A stretch of DNA of 64,000 bases. Origin: Xestospongia muta. Lineage: Eukaryota; Porifera; Demospongiae; Haplosclerida; Petrosiidae. The position numbers and the translations under genes are program-made. Shown here piece after piece: positions 43,177 to 54,536 of this stretch (position 1 is its first letter; each line of letters begins with the position of its first letter). The notes under the pieces were generated by a model. That model made no database searches, was not told the origin of the DNA, and worked only from the letters and a program-made list of their open reading frames with translations. Location of the stretch: contig OY848919.1 of NCBI GenBank assembly GCA_963693285.1, forward strand, positions 1,263,594-1,327,593. Reading direction: 5' to 3'.

Positions 43177-45716
43177 CTATTGTCCACCTAGATACACGTA
43201 CCTATATAGTAAAGCTTTTCCTTCATCATTCCCGACTACATAGTATTGACTAGTAGCTGAGAAGTCCATACAGTATACTTTCTTTAATGGAGATCTTAAA
43301 GAGGGCCAGTTTGAGAAGACAGACAGTGAAGGCGTATGAAACTAGAGGAGATAATTAATGAAGACTGTAGGTGGGTGTGTCTTACCAGTTTAAGAGCTGA
43401 TAACTTTGATTGTGAACTCATGGCTAAGACCTCACTACGAGAAAGAAAAGTTTGTTATATTTGACAGTCAACCCATTCATCTATTGATTCCACTATCTGT
43501 TATTGTTAACAATCCATCAATCTATCTTTCCAATCATTCGTCCATTCATCCCTTGATCCATCCATTCTTAACAATCCATCAATCTATCTTTCCAATCATT
43601 GATCCATTCATCCCTTGATCCATCCATTCAACTACCTTGTATGGTTAAACATCAGACAATCGATACTAGTGGTTAAGTTCATAATAGACTTGATTGGTTT
43701 GGGTCTTTCGTTTATAAGACAACTCTTATCATATAAATTAACTACTCCAGAGTCAGAACCACAAGCTATATAACTATTATTTGGTGATACTGTCAAACAT
43801 GTCCCTTTGACACACCCATCATCAATAAAACAATGAATACAATCTCTTGTCGTGAGATCCCAGACATAAACATGGCCATCACCTTGGGAAATAGAGAGGA
43901 TAGCATTATCTCATTAGATTAACTTACTCCCAGTAGACAGAAGATATTTATTGTCAGGAGTGAAGGCTATGTCAGTTACAGAGCCGTTCATTTTAAAGTC
44001 AGCAATCCATTGTTTTGTCTAATACAATGACAATTGGTCACATGACATATTGATTGGTCACATGACACATTGTACATACCTTGTTTGATAAGAGAGGGAT
44101 GTAACCATCTTTACCCAAGAAAGCAAGCAGCTGGTTATCAGGTGAGACTTGAAAATCACAAAAATATCTCTTTTCATGACCTATAGGAGAAATGGATCAA
44201 CAGAAAATGAAGGAATGGACAAAATAGATGGACACATAAATAAACAGATGGATGAATGGACAGATAGATACAAGGAACAGGTGGGTGTGTCACAATGACA
44301 CAACCTTTAATTTCGTTGATTCTTGTTACTTTTCTAGCTACCATATCAAAAACATAAAACCAATGACGACGGCCAGCCATAATGATCTCCTCTCCATTAG
44401 ATGAAAAATGAGCAGTCCTTATAGGAAATCTTTCAAGATGAATACTTTGAAGTACAGGATTTGTCTCACCATCAATCTAACACGAGTTAAGTATACAAAG
44501 GGTTAAATATAGCTAGTCACTGTACTTGAAATAATGTCATTGTTTTATGGAGTCCAGCTGTTAGGAGGACATTAGCTGATGGATGGAATTCAACCGCCTG
44601 TACTACTGCCTATAATAAAATGAAGGAGAAAAACAATCACTTGATAAACAAGTCTCACAATAAGTAATATATAACCTCCATACAATTTATATGCACTAAA
44701 TGGTACTATAATTACTATAGTATAATTACTATAGTCATTGATATAAAATTCACTCTGTAACTTGCTAGCCCCTACCACCATTAGTAGGAGACACCAGCTG
44801 TGTATTATACTACAAGACTTTTGTTTAATACTTTATGTTTATAAGGAGTTAAAGTGTAGAGGCCACACCCTATAATAGCTTGGGACTTACAGATGCTTTC
44901 TTCTGTTTATTAGCATTACTCAATTGTTTAATATCAATAGCACCAGCTGGTAATTGATGGGTTTTACTCGCCAATAGTTTGCCAGTCCTTCTCATCATAA
45001 AGTCTTCATCATCTCCTTCATCATCATCAGATGAATCTAATATAACAGTTGATTAAAAGGATTAGAATATCATAAATAAACCTGTTGGTTTCTTGGGAAT
45101 TTTTATAGCCCATTCTGGTTGCTTTGTGAGCTTTTGAAATCTAAAGAAAGAAAATGTTAAACAAGATTGATTTTAATACTACAAGTACTAGTTATTAACT
45201 AATTATAAACTAGTTATTAACTTACTGTTCTCTTAGTCTGGTTGAGAACTCTCTTCCACTCACAACATCTTCATTCTGTGTTTGTCGCAATTTCCTTAAA
45301 CGTGACACTTTGCTGAGGTCAACCCTATAATTATTATTAGGTTTAAAAATCTACAATGTATCCATGGCAACACACTTAATTGTGTCATCATCTTCGTCTC
45401 TCCAAATAGCATTATCTTTTTTCTGTTTCTTTGTAACAATCTCTCGCTCACTGTCACTACTGCCACCCTCACTGTCACTACATGACAGTTCTTTATCACC
45501 CTGCAATATACCACATGACAATCACGTGAGATTGCTAAAGTTACTGACAGTTGAAAAGGGTTGATGTCCAAAAACAAGCTTTTCCAATTGTTGCTCCTCA
45601 GTTAATGATGAATGTGCGTCACTTTCTTTGACTTTTGACTTAGAAACACCAGATGTATCTTGAAAAGCATCTGTAAGTATTCCTTCTGCTCGCCGTTTAG
45701 CTTTTCTTCTTAGCAT
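43177..45716 (-). CDS. UTP18: UTP18, small-subunit processome WD40 protein
   Basis: Twelve exons: 45716-45549, 45500-45376, 45324-45226, 45140-45082, 45036-44891, 44609-44526, 44476-44305, 44180-44080, 44018-43928, 43882-43636, 43434-43386 and 43341-43177 (stop TAG), 501 aa versus 556 in human. The basic N-terminus MLRRKAKRR leads to LEKLVFG and a long acidic region. WD40 blades show VEFHPSANVLLTAGLHKTMT, GETNPVLQSIHLERFPI, YFCDFQVSPDNQLLAFLGKD and GDGHVYVWDLTTRDC. ACGSDSGVVNLYDK, PKPIKSIMNLTT and MDFSATSQYYVVGNDEGKAL follow, in the same order as human UTP18. The protein belongs to the UTP-B complex of the nucleolar processome needed for 18S rRNA maturation. The last residues are read through an apparent donor to the nearest stop. 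Another short terminal exon is possible. Confidence 0.92.
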
Positions 45717-45858
45717 CTTGAAAAGAAACTCCACGTGGGTAGATTATAATTTTTAACCCATTCTCAACGGGGTTAACTAGTTAATAGGTGTGGCTTGTAA
45801 ATTGGACAACAATATTAATAGAAACAGACATTTTTGTCATTATTAAAAGCCATAAAGA
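45717..45858. promoter_or_regulatory. Bidirectional promoter, UTP18 / ILK
   Basis: 142 bp between divergent start codons, with CACGTG at 45732-45737, 16 bp upstream of the UTP18 ATG. Confidence 0.6.
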
Positions 45859-47364
45859 ATGGCAGTCAAAAAATCCAAAGGTAAGCATTATCATGTATAT
45901 TCTAAATACACTGTGGATTCTAAATAATGAATGGATTTATTAGAGCAATTTATATATACTATATATAATGGATCTATTGTTTATATAGATGCTACTTCTG
46001 AAGATGTGTATGCTGCATGTCGTAATGGAGACGAGACCTATCTTAGAGAGTGGCTACTTGATCCAGAGAATGATATAAATACTACGTAAGTTTGTACTAA
46101 TGTTTAGGTCACTGGTAAGTACTGATGTTCACTAGTCTAGAGCTTACTAATGGTAGCTATCCTAGGTCACTGTGGGAAGTGCTGATGTTCACTAGTCTAG
46201 AGCTTACTAATGGTAGCTATCCTAGGTCACTGTGGTAAGTACTGATGTTCACTAGTCTAGAGCTTACTAATGGTAGCTATCCTAGGTCACTGTGGTAAGT
46301 ACTGATGTTCACTAGTCTAGAGCTTACTAATTGTAGCTATCCTAGGTCACTGTGGTAAGTACTGATGTTCACTAGTCTAGAGCTTACTAATGGTAGCTAT
46401 CCTAGTTCACTGTGGTAAGTACTGATGTTCACTAGTCTAGAGCTTATTAATGGTAGCTATTCTTGTTCATTGCTATTAATATTTTATATTAGCGATCAAC
46501 ATGGCTTCACTCCTCTTCATTATGCCTGTTCACATGGACATGTTAACATTGTTGATTACCTGTTAAATAAAGGAGCCAGAAATGATATCGTCAATATGGG
46601 CGGGGACTCAATATTACATTTGGCAGTATCTCATGGCAAATATGATGTTGTTTTGAGGGTAAGTAAGTCAATTGTAGTAAGTACAATAGTATCTGGTATA
46701 ATATACTTATAAGGTAAAAAACAATGATTGTTTTGATGTAATTAATTAATATTGATTGACAACAATAAACTAATTATTGTAAACATTATTATATTATATT
46801 ATATTATATTATATTATATTATATTATATAATATTACATTATATTATATTATATTGTATTATATTGTATTATATTACATTATATTATATTATATTACATT
46901 ATATTATATTACATTATATTATATTTTATTGTATTATATTGTATTGCTGTACAGGTATTGAAAAGTGGCCCTAATCCTAATATAAGTAATGAACATGGGA
47001 ACACACCTCTACATTATGCTGCATTCTGGAACTATATAGGAATTTGTGAGGTAATCTAATAGAATGGATAAATAGATTAATGGATGGATTGTTATATAAA
47101 TATTATTATTAATTATTATTAATTATTATTAATTATTATTAGGTTCTAGTAAAACATGGTGCACTAATTGCATTGTCCAACAAAAATAAACAAAGTCCTT
47201 ATGATAAAGCTCGTCCGACTTTAAAGAGAAAACTACAAGGTACATGTACATGTATGTTATTGAAGTTTGACCTTTCTTTTGTTAACTTAAGGACTTGCTG
47301 ATGAATTTGGTCAGAGCCTTCAAACAATACCATATCGCAGTAAGTAGAACATAGAGAGAATGCA

Positions 47365-47416
<52 letters not shown>

Positions 47417-49226
47417 GATACTATTTCTTCAAAATCAAAGAAGGACTGTAAGTTTATTTTTTACAGTAAATGTACATATTTTATTTTTTCAGATCTTGAG
47501 TTTCGTCAAAGACAAATGGAAATTGAACTTCGACAAGTTACTATGTCTCTTAAAATTGGACAAGACCAATTTGGAGAGGTACGACAATCAAGTCATTGAA
47601 ATGATGTACAATTTGTTGTAGATATGGAAAGGTTCGTGGAGTGGACACACTGTTGAAATAAAGAAACTATTTGCAAAAGAAGATATCTTTTCATCTCAGA
47701 ATGTCCGAGAGACGTTTCCCCGAGAATATCCTCGACTAAGGTTAGAGAAAAGTTTCTCTAAATCTTTATTTACTTCTTTTTCTAGAATTCTTACCAACGA
47801 AAACATATCTCCATTACTGGCTGTTGTCTTGGAACCTCAAATACATCTTATTGTCCTCCATTTCCCATTGGGTACTCTATATCGTATCCTACATGATTTT
47901 AATGCTGGTATGAGACTACACACTATATCACTCTATAAATGACTTATTACCTAGTCTTAGTATAGTGGTGTATTAATATAGAACAAGTATTGAGACTATA
48001 TTCTTAGAAAGAAAGATCATGGACAACCTCTATATCGAGGACACTTGTTCTAGTCGCATACTAATACTTTAGTGTATTATACAACCTCTAAATTGAGGAC
48101 ACTTGTTCTAGTCCCATACTAATACTTTAGTGTATTATACAACCTCTATATTGAGGACACTAAATATTTATTACTTATTTCTTCTCTTAATTTAGAGGTT
48201 CACCTAAATTTACAAGAAGGTGTCAAATTAGCTAAAGATGTTTGTCATGGAATGCGTCATATACACAGTGTAGAGGCTCTTGTGAATAGATTTGATCTCA
48301 ACCCTCACAGCATTGTAGTAAGACCATTGTCCATCCATTTATCCATCAGTTTGTCCATTTCACATCTCCTTAAGACAAAATTTATTACAATATACTGGAG
48401 TGAGTTAGTACTCTCTGTTCTATTTTTAGATTGATAATGATCTCACTGCTAAATTGGATTTATCACGATATCGTTTCTCATTCATGGACAGCAATCATAT
48501 CTATCATCCACAATGGTGTGCTCCTGAAGGTCAGAAAAATAATGGATAGATAATGAACGAATGGATGGACTTAGTTGATAAAGGATCTATGATAATGGAG
48601 ATATATTCAGATACACTTATACACAAAGAGTGTTAATAGATTATTTTTTTATTAGTTCTACAAAAGAGACCTGATGAGATTGATAAAAGAGCAGCTGACA
48701 TGTACAGTTTTGCTCTTATTCTTTGGGAGATAGCTACAGGCAAGATACCATACATTGGTCTATCACCAATGATGGCAGGACTAAAGGTTAGTAATATACT
48801 TAAGATAACATAATGAAGTATAATGATCAGTACATTGGCCAGTTGTAGAGGATATAGATTAACTTGGAACAATAGCTGTTGATATTAAATAATGCTTGTG
48901 GTTAGTTAACAATGTTTGTGGTTAGTTGATACATGTACATGTACATTGATTAGTTAGTACATTAGATATGGTTATTGTATTGGTCTAATATATAGTGGTT
49001 AGTGGTCCTTTTAAACAATGGTCACATGATCTACTATATATTTAATGATGTTGTTGTCTCTATTCTTTAGATTGCTCGTGAGAATGCTCGTCCTATAATA
49101 CCACAGTTTGTTAACTCACACTTACAAAGAATTATTGATATTTGCTGGAATGCTGATCCCAGCAAGAGACCTAAATTTGATCGCATTGAGCCGATAATGG
49201 AGAAATTAAATGTCTCTGATTTTTAG
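45859..49226 (+). CDS. ILK: Integrin-linked kinase (ILK), ankyrin + pseudokinase
   Basis: Fourteen exons: 45859-45880, 45989-46085, 46493-46658, 46955-47050, 47143-47239, 47292-47339, 47418-47447, 47493-47578, 47622-47740, 47786-47907, 48196-48317, 48430-48529, 48656-48786 and 49071-49226, giving 463 aa (human 452). The N-terminal ankyrin repeats have CRNGDETYLREWLLDPENDI, DQHGFTPLHYACSHGH, GDSILHLAVSHG and EHGNTPLHYAAFW. A basic linker leads to the kinase fold. The beta-3 lysine survives (VEIKKLF). The catalytic HRD is NRFDLNPHSI and the DFG position is LSRYRFSF, so phosphotransfer is unlikely, as in human ILK. WCAPE, ADMYSFALILWEIATGKIPY and DPSKRPKFD close the C-lobe. ILK scaffolds integrin adhesions with PINCH and parvin. 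In animals it is a structural pseudokinase. Confidence 0.95.
46100..46465. repeat. ~60-bp minisatellite in ILK intron 2, same unit as ATRX intron 8
   Basis: Six or more copies of GGTAAGTACTGATGTTCACT / AGTCTAGAGCTTACTAATGG / TAGCTATCCTAGGTCACTGT. Shared almost base for base with 34970-35298. Confidence 0.94.
46785..46946. repeat. (ATATT)n low-complexity array in ILK intron 3
   Basis: Pentanucleotide ATATT with scattered ACATT/GTATT variants. Confidence 0.9.
47370..47415. repeat. (CT)n tract serving as the polypyrimidine tract of ILK exon 7
   Basis: The CT run ends in TCTAG, the acceptor at 47418. Confidence 0.9.
48000..48165. repeat. ~58-bp tandem repeat in ILK intron 10
   Basis: About 2.5 copies of a unit with GAGGACACTTGTTCTAGTCC, CATACTAATACTTTAGTGTA and TTATACAACCTCTA. 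Confidence 0.85.
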
Positions 49227-49629
49227 ACTGCATAAAAAATTATTGTCTCACATCTCTCTAGTTTAGTAAATGATAATATGTTCTACATTAAATTTGTTAG
49301 TTTATTAGTGATTATAAATTTTTTTCAATTTTTATTGTCCAATGTTTTGTTATACATTATGTTTTATTGACACACAGTTAAATTAATATTTAGTCATTTA
49401 TTTCTATCCCGTTAGTTAGATATAATCCTGTGACAAAGTTGTGTTTATTTAGTATAGAGATCTGTGCCACAATATATACTGTATAGAATATAGTGACTAA
49501 TGGAATTTTTCTTCATTGTGTCCAGCCTCCCGGAGAACTGGAAAATTATTCATCATAATGATTATGATTGATGCGGGGGCAATATTCAGTGAACATTTTT
49601 CAGGGGCCGGGACATACATCACTAGTATC
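49227..49629. other. Intergenic between ILK and the first NLR-like gene
   Basis: AT-rich ILK 3' region, then a GC-richer stretch from about 49520 that probably holds the start of the NLR-like transcript. The frame is open from 49516 upstream of the chosen ATG, so a longer N-terminus is possible. Confidence 0.5.
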
Positions 49630-52600
49630 ATGAGCTACGCCCAAATGGCTGACAAGACGCAACTGGTTTATAATGGAAAGCCAACACTTAAAGAGCTATC
49701 CCGACATATCATCCTAGGTCCTAACTGGTATATGTTTGGGACTCAACTTGGGCTAGATTCTGCAAGTCTAGATGGTATCCTTGTATCAAATAATGAAGAT
49801 GTACATTACAGAACAACAAAGATGTTTAAGTTGTGGTTGGATAGCAATCCTTGTCCAACCAGACAAAAAATTCTCGATACTTTGAGACTGAAAGTCATTG
49901 GATTGAATAGTATTGCAAAGGATTATGAAGATGTAATTAAGAGTGGTAGTAAGTAACGTTTCAGTGCATGAGCAATACAATCTTGCATGAATAAGAACTG
50001 ATGGATATTGTGTCATTTCTTCTCTTTATTTGTAGAGCTTGATGATACTAACAGAGACCACTTTGAGGAACAAGGATCTGGACTTAGTTTACGACGTACT
50101 GCAAATACTGATCATAAAAGACAGACCATTCAAAAACAAAACATGGACGATGTCATTGAAATAAAGAGTAAGTGAACTAAATGTTAACTGTGTGTATGAA
50201 TGAGATTTAAACCTTCAAAGATAAGACTTATAATTATTGGATATTTGTCTTTTCACTTCTATATAGCAATTGATGATAATAAGAAGTCTCATAGATATCG
50301 TCACATGCCTAAGCTACATTCTTGTTTGATCTCTTTAGCAATACTGATGATGGTGGCTATAATAATATTAAGTTTAAGTTTATTCCATCAAAATGGAAGC
50401 TATCTCCCTTTACATTCATCACCTTTAAGTAACTATGCTAGTTTTCTCAGAACTAAATACAAATCTATTGTTAATCCTAAATGGCCTCCATTGCCTTCAG
50501 AATTATATATCCCCTTGGCTGCTGTTGAGATGGAAGGTGTGTCACTTAAAGATGCTGATGAGTTTACTAAGTTCACACTGTATTATAGTCCTGAACAAAT
50601 CCTGAAAAGAAAAAGACCAATCATATTTGATGACTTGTTAAAACCACCAACACAACACTCTGATGGTCTCAAGTTTGTTCTAGTAGAAGGAGCACCAGGT
50701 ATTGGTAAAAGTACGTTGACTAAAGAGATTTGTCAAAGATGGTCAACTAATCTCACAGCTGACAATCATTTAAAACAATTTTCTCTTGTTATTCTTGTTC
50801 AATTACGTGACCAAAGAGCACAACATGCCACTACATTGTATGACTTATTACCAAAAGATCCTAATACTAACATGAAGGAGATAGAACAACAGTTAAATAA
50901 AACATATGGACAAAATGTTCTTTGGATTTTGGATGGTTTTGATGAACTACCTCGTGATCAAAGACAAAAAGGCTCTCTTTATCGTCGTCTTATTGAAGGA
51001 GACATCTTGAAACAATCTACCGTCTTAGTAACTAGTCGACCTACAGCAAGTGGTGCATTGGTTCAGATTGTAGAGAATGGTAAGAGAAGAGCAAAACGAA
51101 TTGAGATTGTTGGGTTTAACTCTTTAAGAATTGAAGAATATGCAAAAGAATATTTTAAAGACAAACCTAACCAACTACAATCTTTTATTAACTATTATAA
51201 AATTACTCCTGTAATTGAGAGACTAATGTATATTCCTTTAAATGCAGCCATTGTCTGTAAAGTGTATGATGAGAACTACACTAGAAAACTTCAATTTCCA
51301 AAGACAATGACTGAACTTTATGATGCCTTCATTCGAGCACTTATTTTAAGACATCTTCTTGATATGAAACAAGTTGGTGAAGACTTTAGAATGCCCTCAC
51401 GATTAATGTGTAAAGAGGATTTGAATCATTTACCAGAGACTGCTCAGAAGGAATTTTGGAAGCTTACAAAGGTAGCATATGATGGAGTGAGAGCACAACA
51501 ATATATTTTTAATGATACTATGATGACTGATATAAAGGACAATCTTGGTTTAATGAATGATATAAGTGGCATTAGTGTATCCATTGGTACACAATATACC
51601 AGTAGTTTCCTTCATACAACACTACAGGAATACTTGGCTGCTCTTTATATTGCTAACAAACCAAATAACTTTGCTAAACAGGTGTTTTTGCATGTCACAG
51701 AGCAATTACAAAAGCCTTGGATAGACTTTACAAAGAAAGTTGTTATGGATGTAATGCTTTCAATTCTAAATCAACCATCTGAGAAGAATCTGGAAGTTGT
51801 TCTTGTATTTTATGCTGGAATAACAGAAAAGCTTCAAACTGAGTTGGATGATTACATTTTCACAGCAACATCAGAATCAGAGTTTTATTCCACACTATTT
51901 GCCAGATGTATATATGAGTCACCTCGATTAAGTACTAAATATCAAAATCGACATCTATTGAATAACTGGGATTTGTTAATGGAACCATTAGATTACTACA
52001 TTGTTGGTTACTTAATATCACATTATAATATATCACTAGATGTAAAGATTAGATCTGGAGACAGTTATGAATTTATCACTAAAGCCCTTCCATCCCCTCC
52101 AAAGGAACCTCAAGGACAATTGAAATTGAAATTCGTTGGTGTTTTTGATTCAGACAAGTTGTTTCAGCTCCCTAAAGTGATAGTAAAAGGTCTAGAATTA
52201 CTTTCAAATACAAATAATTCATACGTTATTATCCAAGCAACTAAGTCATTTCCAAACTTACAACTGCTCCGCATCACTTCTCCCATAATATCATGTAACA
52301 AGATTTGTGTTCACATGCAGACTTTTGATTATTTGAAAGAACTTTATATTTACTTAGAAGGAACTTATGAAGAGTTGTCTTCACTAATACCACTCATTCA
52401 ATCAGGAAGACCTATTAAACATCTTCAACTGACATTGTTTTATGATTATTGCCCACCTCTTCACATGCTCTTTTACCCTTCATCACTGGAAAGATTAGAA
52501 CTTCATTGCCACCCTTTTGATGTCTTTGCTAATGAATATAAAATTGATTTCAACACAACTTTAATATCTCAGAACACAAATCTAAAAGATTTGAAAATTG

Positions 52601-53592
52601 GTGTTGAATGTCCAATGATAATTTTTTTATTGGCTAACACTACTCAATTGAGATCTGTAAAACTGGATACTTTTGAAAATTTTGTGCGTATATTCATTCT
52701 TCAAAAACATAATCCTGGATTTAAAGTAAGCCAATATCATCCATGTAGCAAAATTTGTGTTCATCTACTTTATTACAAGTATTTGAAAAAACTTGTTATG
52801 GCAATAAATGGAACTTATGAGGAAATATCTTCTATTGTACCACTCATTCAACCAGGAAGACCACTTAAGCACCTTCAATTGCATATGATTCAACGGACAA
52901 GCAGCTGTCCACCTAATTACAAGCTATTTTATAGTTCATCTTTGGAAAACCTTGGGTTGTTTTGTGACTGGTCTAAATACTTAACATGTAAAATCAACTT
53001 CAACACAAGTCTAATATCTCAGAACATAAATCTAAAGGTATTACAGATTAGTGTTAATTGTCCATACTGGGATACCATACTGTTGTCACTAGCTACGTAT
53101 ACTAGTAGACTGAGATACTTAATAACTTACCACTATAATGATCATTCATTAATAACAACTGCTGCTAATAGTAAGTTACATCATCATTTGATAACTTTGC
53201 ATTATTTGGAGGAACTTGCTATTACAATAAATGGAACAGAAAAGGAGATATCTTCAATTAAACAACTAATTCAACCAAAAAGACCACTTAAACGCTTGCG
53301 ACTCACATTAGTATCGTATGGTACTAGTCCACCCATTTATATGCTGTTATATCCTTCATCTTTAGAAAAACTAGAACTACTTTGCTATGATCATGTGAAT
53401 GTTAAAACCAGTTTTTTTATCTGTGATCTGAACTTCAACAAAAATCTAATATCCCAAAATACAAATCTCAAAGAATTGGTGATTACTACTAGCTGTCCTT
53501 GCATAGACACATTTTCTTCATTGCTAGTTAAAACTAAAATTAGCACTCGTACATATATCAAAGACATTAGAAATATATTAGTACATGTATAG
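49630..53592 (+). CDS. Death - transmembrane - NACHT - long-repeat receptor (NLR-like), gene N1
   Basis: Three exons, 49630-49948, 50036-50167 and 50267-53592, giving 1258 aa. ATG 49630 gives MSYAQMADK. The in-frame ATG 49645 is an alternative matching the start of gene N3. Residues ~10-100 are a Death domain (PTLKELSRHI…GTQLGLDSASLDGI; LWLDSNPCPTRQKILDTLRL). Exon 2 codes a charged linker. Exon 3 opens with basic KKSHRYRHMPK, then a ~23-residue hydrophobic helix (LAILMMVAIIILSLSLF). The NACHT NTPase follows, with Walker A GAPGIGKST (~290), Walker B VLWILDGFDEL (~370), LVTSRP, and the winged-helix block SSFLHTTLQEYLAALY. The C-terminal ~500 aa hold three ~130-residue repeats (IxLIQPGRPLKHLQL; YPSSLEKLEL; NFNTxLISQNTNLKxL). 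Metazoan NLRs oligomerise on ligand sensing and recruit partners by Death-fold contacts. Ligand unknown. Confidence 0.85.
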
Positions 53593-54536
53593 TCTATCCC
53601 TTTATATGCTCTTATATCTTTCATCGCTGGAAAACTAGAACTACTTTGCTATCTTGTTAACTGTAATATATTGTATATTTGTTATTTTATTTAATCTCTT
53701 GGTTTATGATGTATTTTTGTTAGATTCAGTCATGTGTCATATTTTAGTTTATGCTTTTTCTTATTCTGTTTTGTATTTAAACATGCTTTACAATTCTGTA
53801 GTAGATATATACAATATACTAGTTGTAATTATTTTGTGAATTCAACTGTTTAATTATAAGTTACCTCATATTTGGTGACAAAGGTCTTAATGGTTGCTGC
53901 TACTCATTGTCACCTAATTAAGAGAATTCAATAGTAAAGAATGGGAGACATATATTAAGCATCCACAGGAATATTTTACATCAAAATTAATGATATCCAA
54001 GATGCAAGCAACCAAAGGGAAATCCTTCTTATCTGGTGTGGAGCATTGACTTATTGTCTCATGATCATATGCGTCCAGAACATATTGGCCTTCAACAAAG
54101 CACATGTAACTAAGTAATAGTCATGTTCCTCAGCTAGTCATTTAAGGTCAACCCCTTAATCCCTCTCACAAGACTACCTGCTGGTTATAGTACAACATTC
54201 CTTGTTTATTGTATTTATTAATAATAATTATGCAATGATACAAAACAGGAACAAAGGAACAATTTAAACTAGGGTAACCAAGACTTGGCTGAAAACAGTA
54301 TAGTTATAAATCATTTTAAAGCAGTACAAATTGGTTGTGGACTGAAAGTTATTGTGCAAGAACAAGTAATGAAAACGGTCCAGTACTAATGAATGTATAA
54401 GAGATCTATTAGATTTTGTAAGTACAGTCATCCAGCTCACTTTAAAAGTTCAGACACCGGATGTGATGTCACGTTGTAGTACTGCCTACATTCTACTGTC
54501 TTCACTTTGTCTTTTCACTTGTAGTTAGTGATAATA
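53593..54536. other. Intergenic between N1 and N2, with a relic of the NLR repeat
   Basis: Right after the N1 stop, 53598-53652 matches the earlier segment 53336-53390 (CTTTATATGCTCTTATATCT…GAAAACTAGAACTACTTTGC), a decayed extra piece of the C-terminal repeat. The rest is AT-rich with no gene seen. The frame at 53654-53839 (hydrophobic, +) has no homology I recognise. Confidence 0.6.

Noticed and set aside
53654..53839. Hydrophobic 61-aa frame after N1
   Set aside because: No splice or start evidence and no family resemblance. Likely chance in AT-rich DNA.
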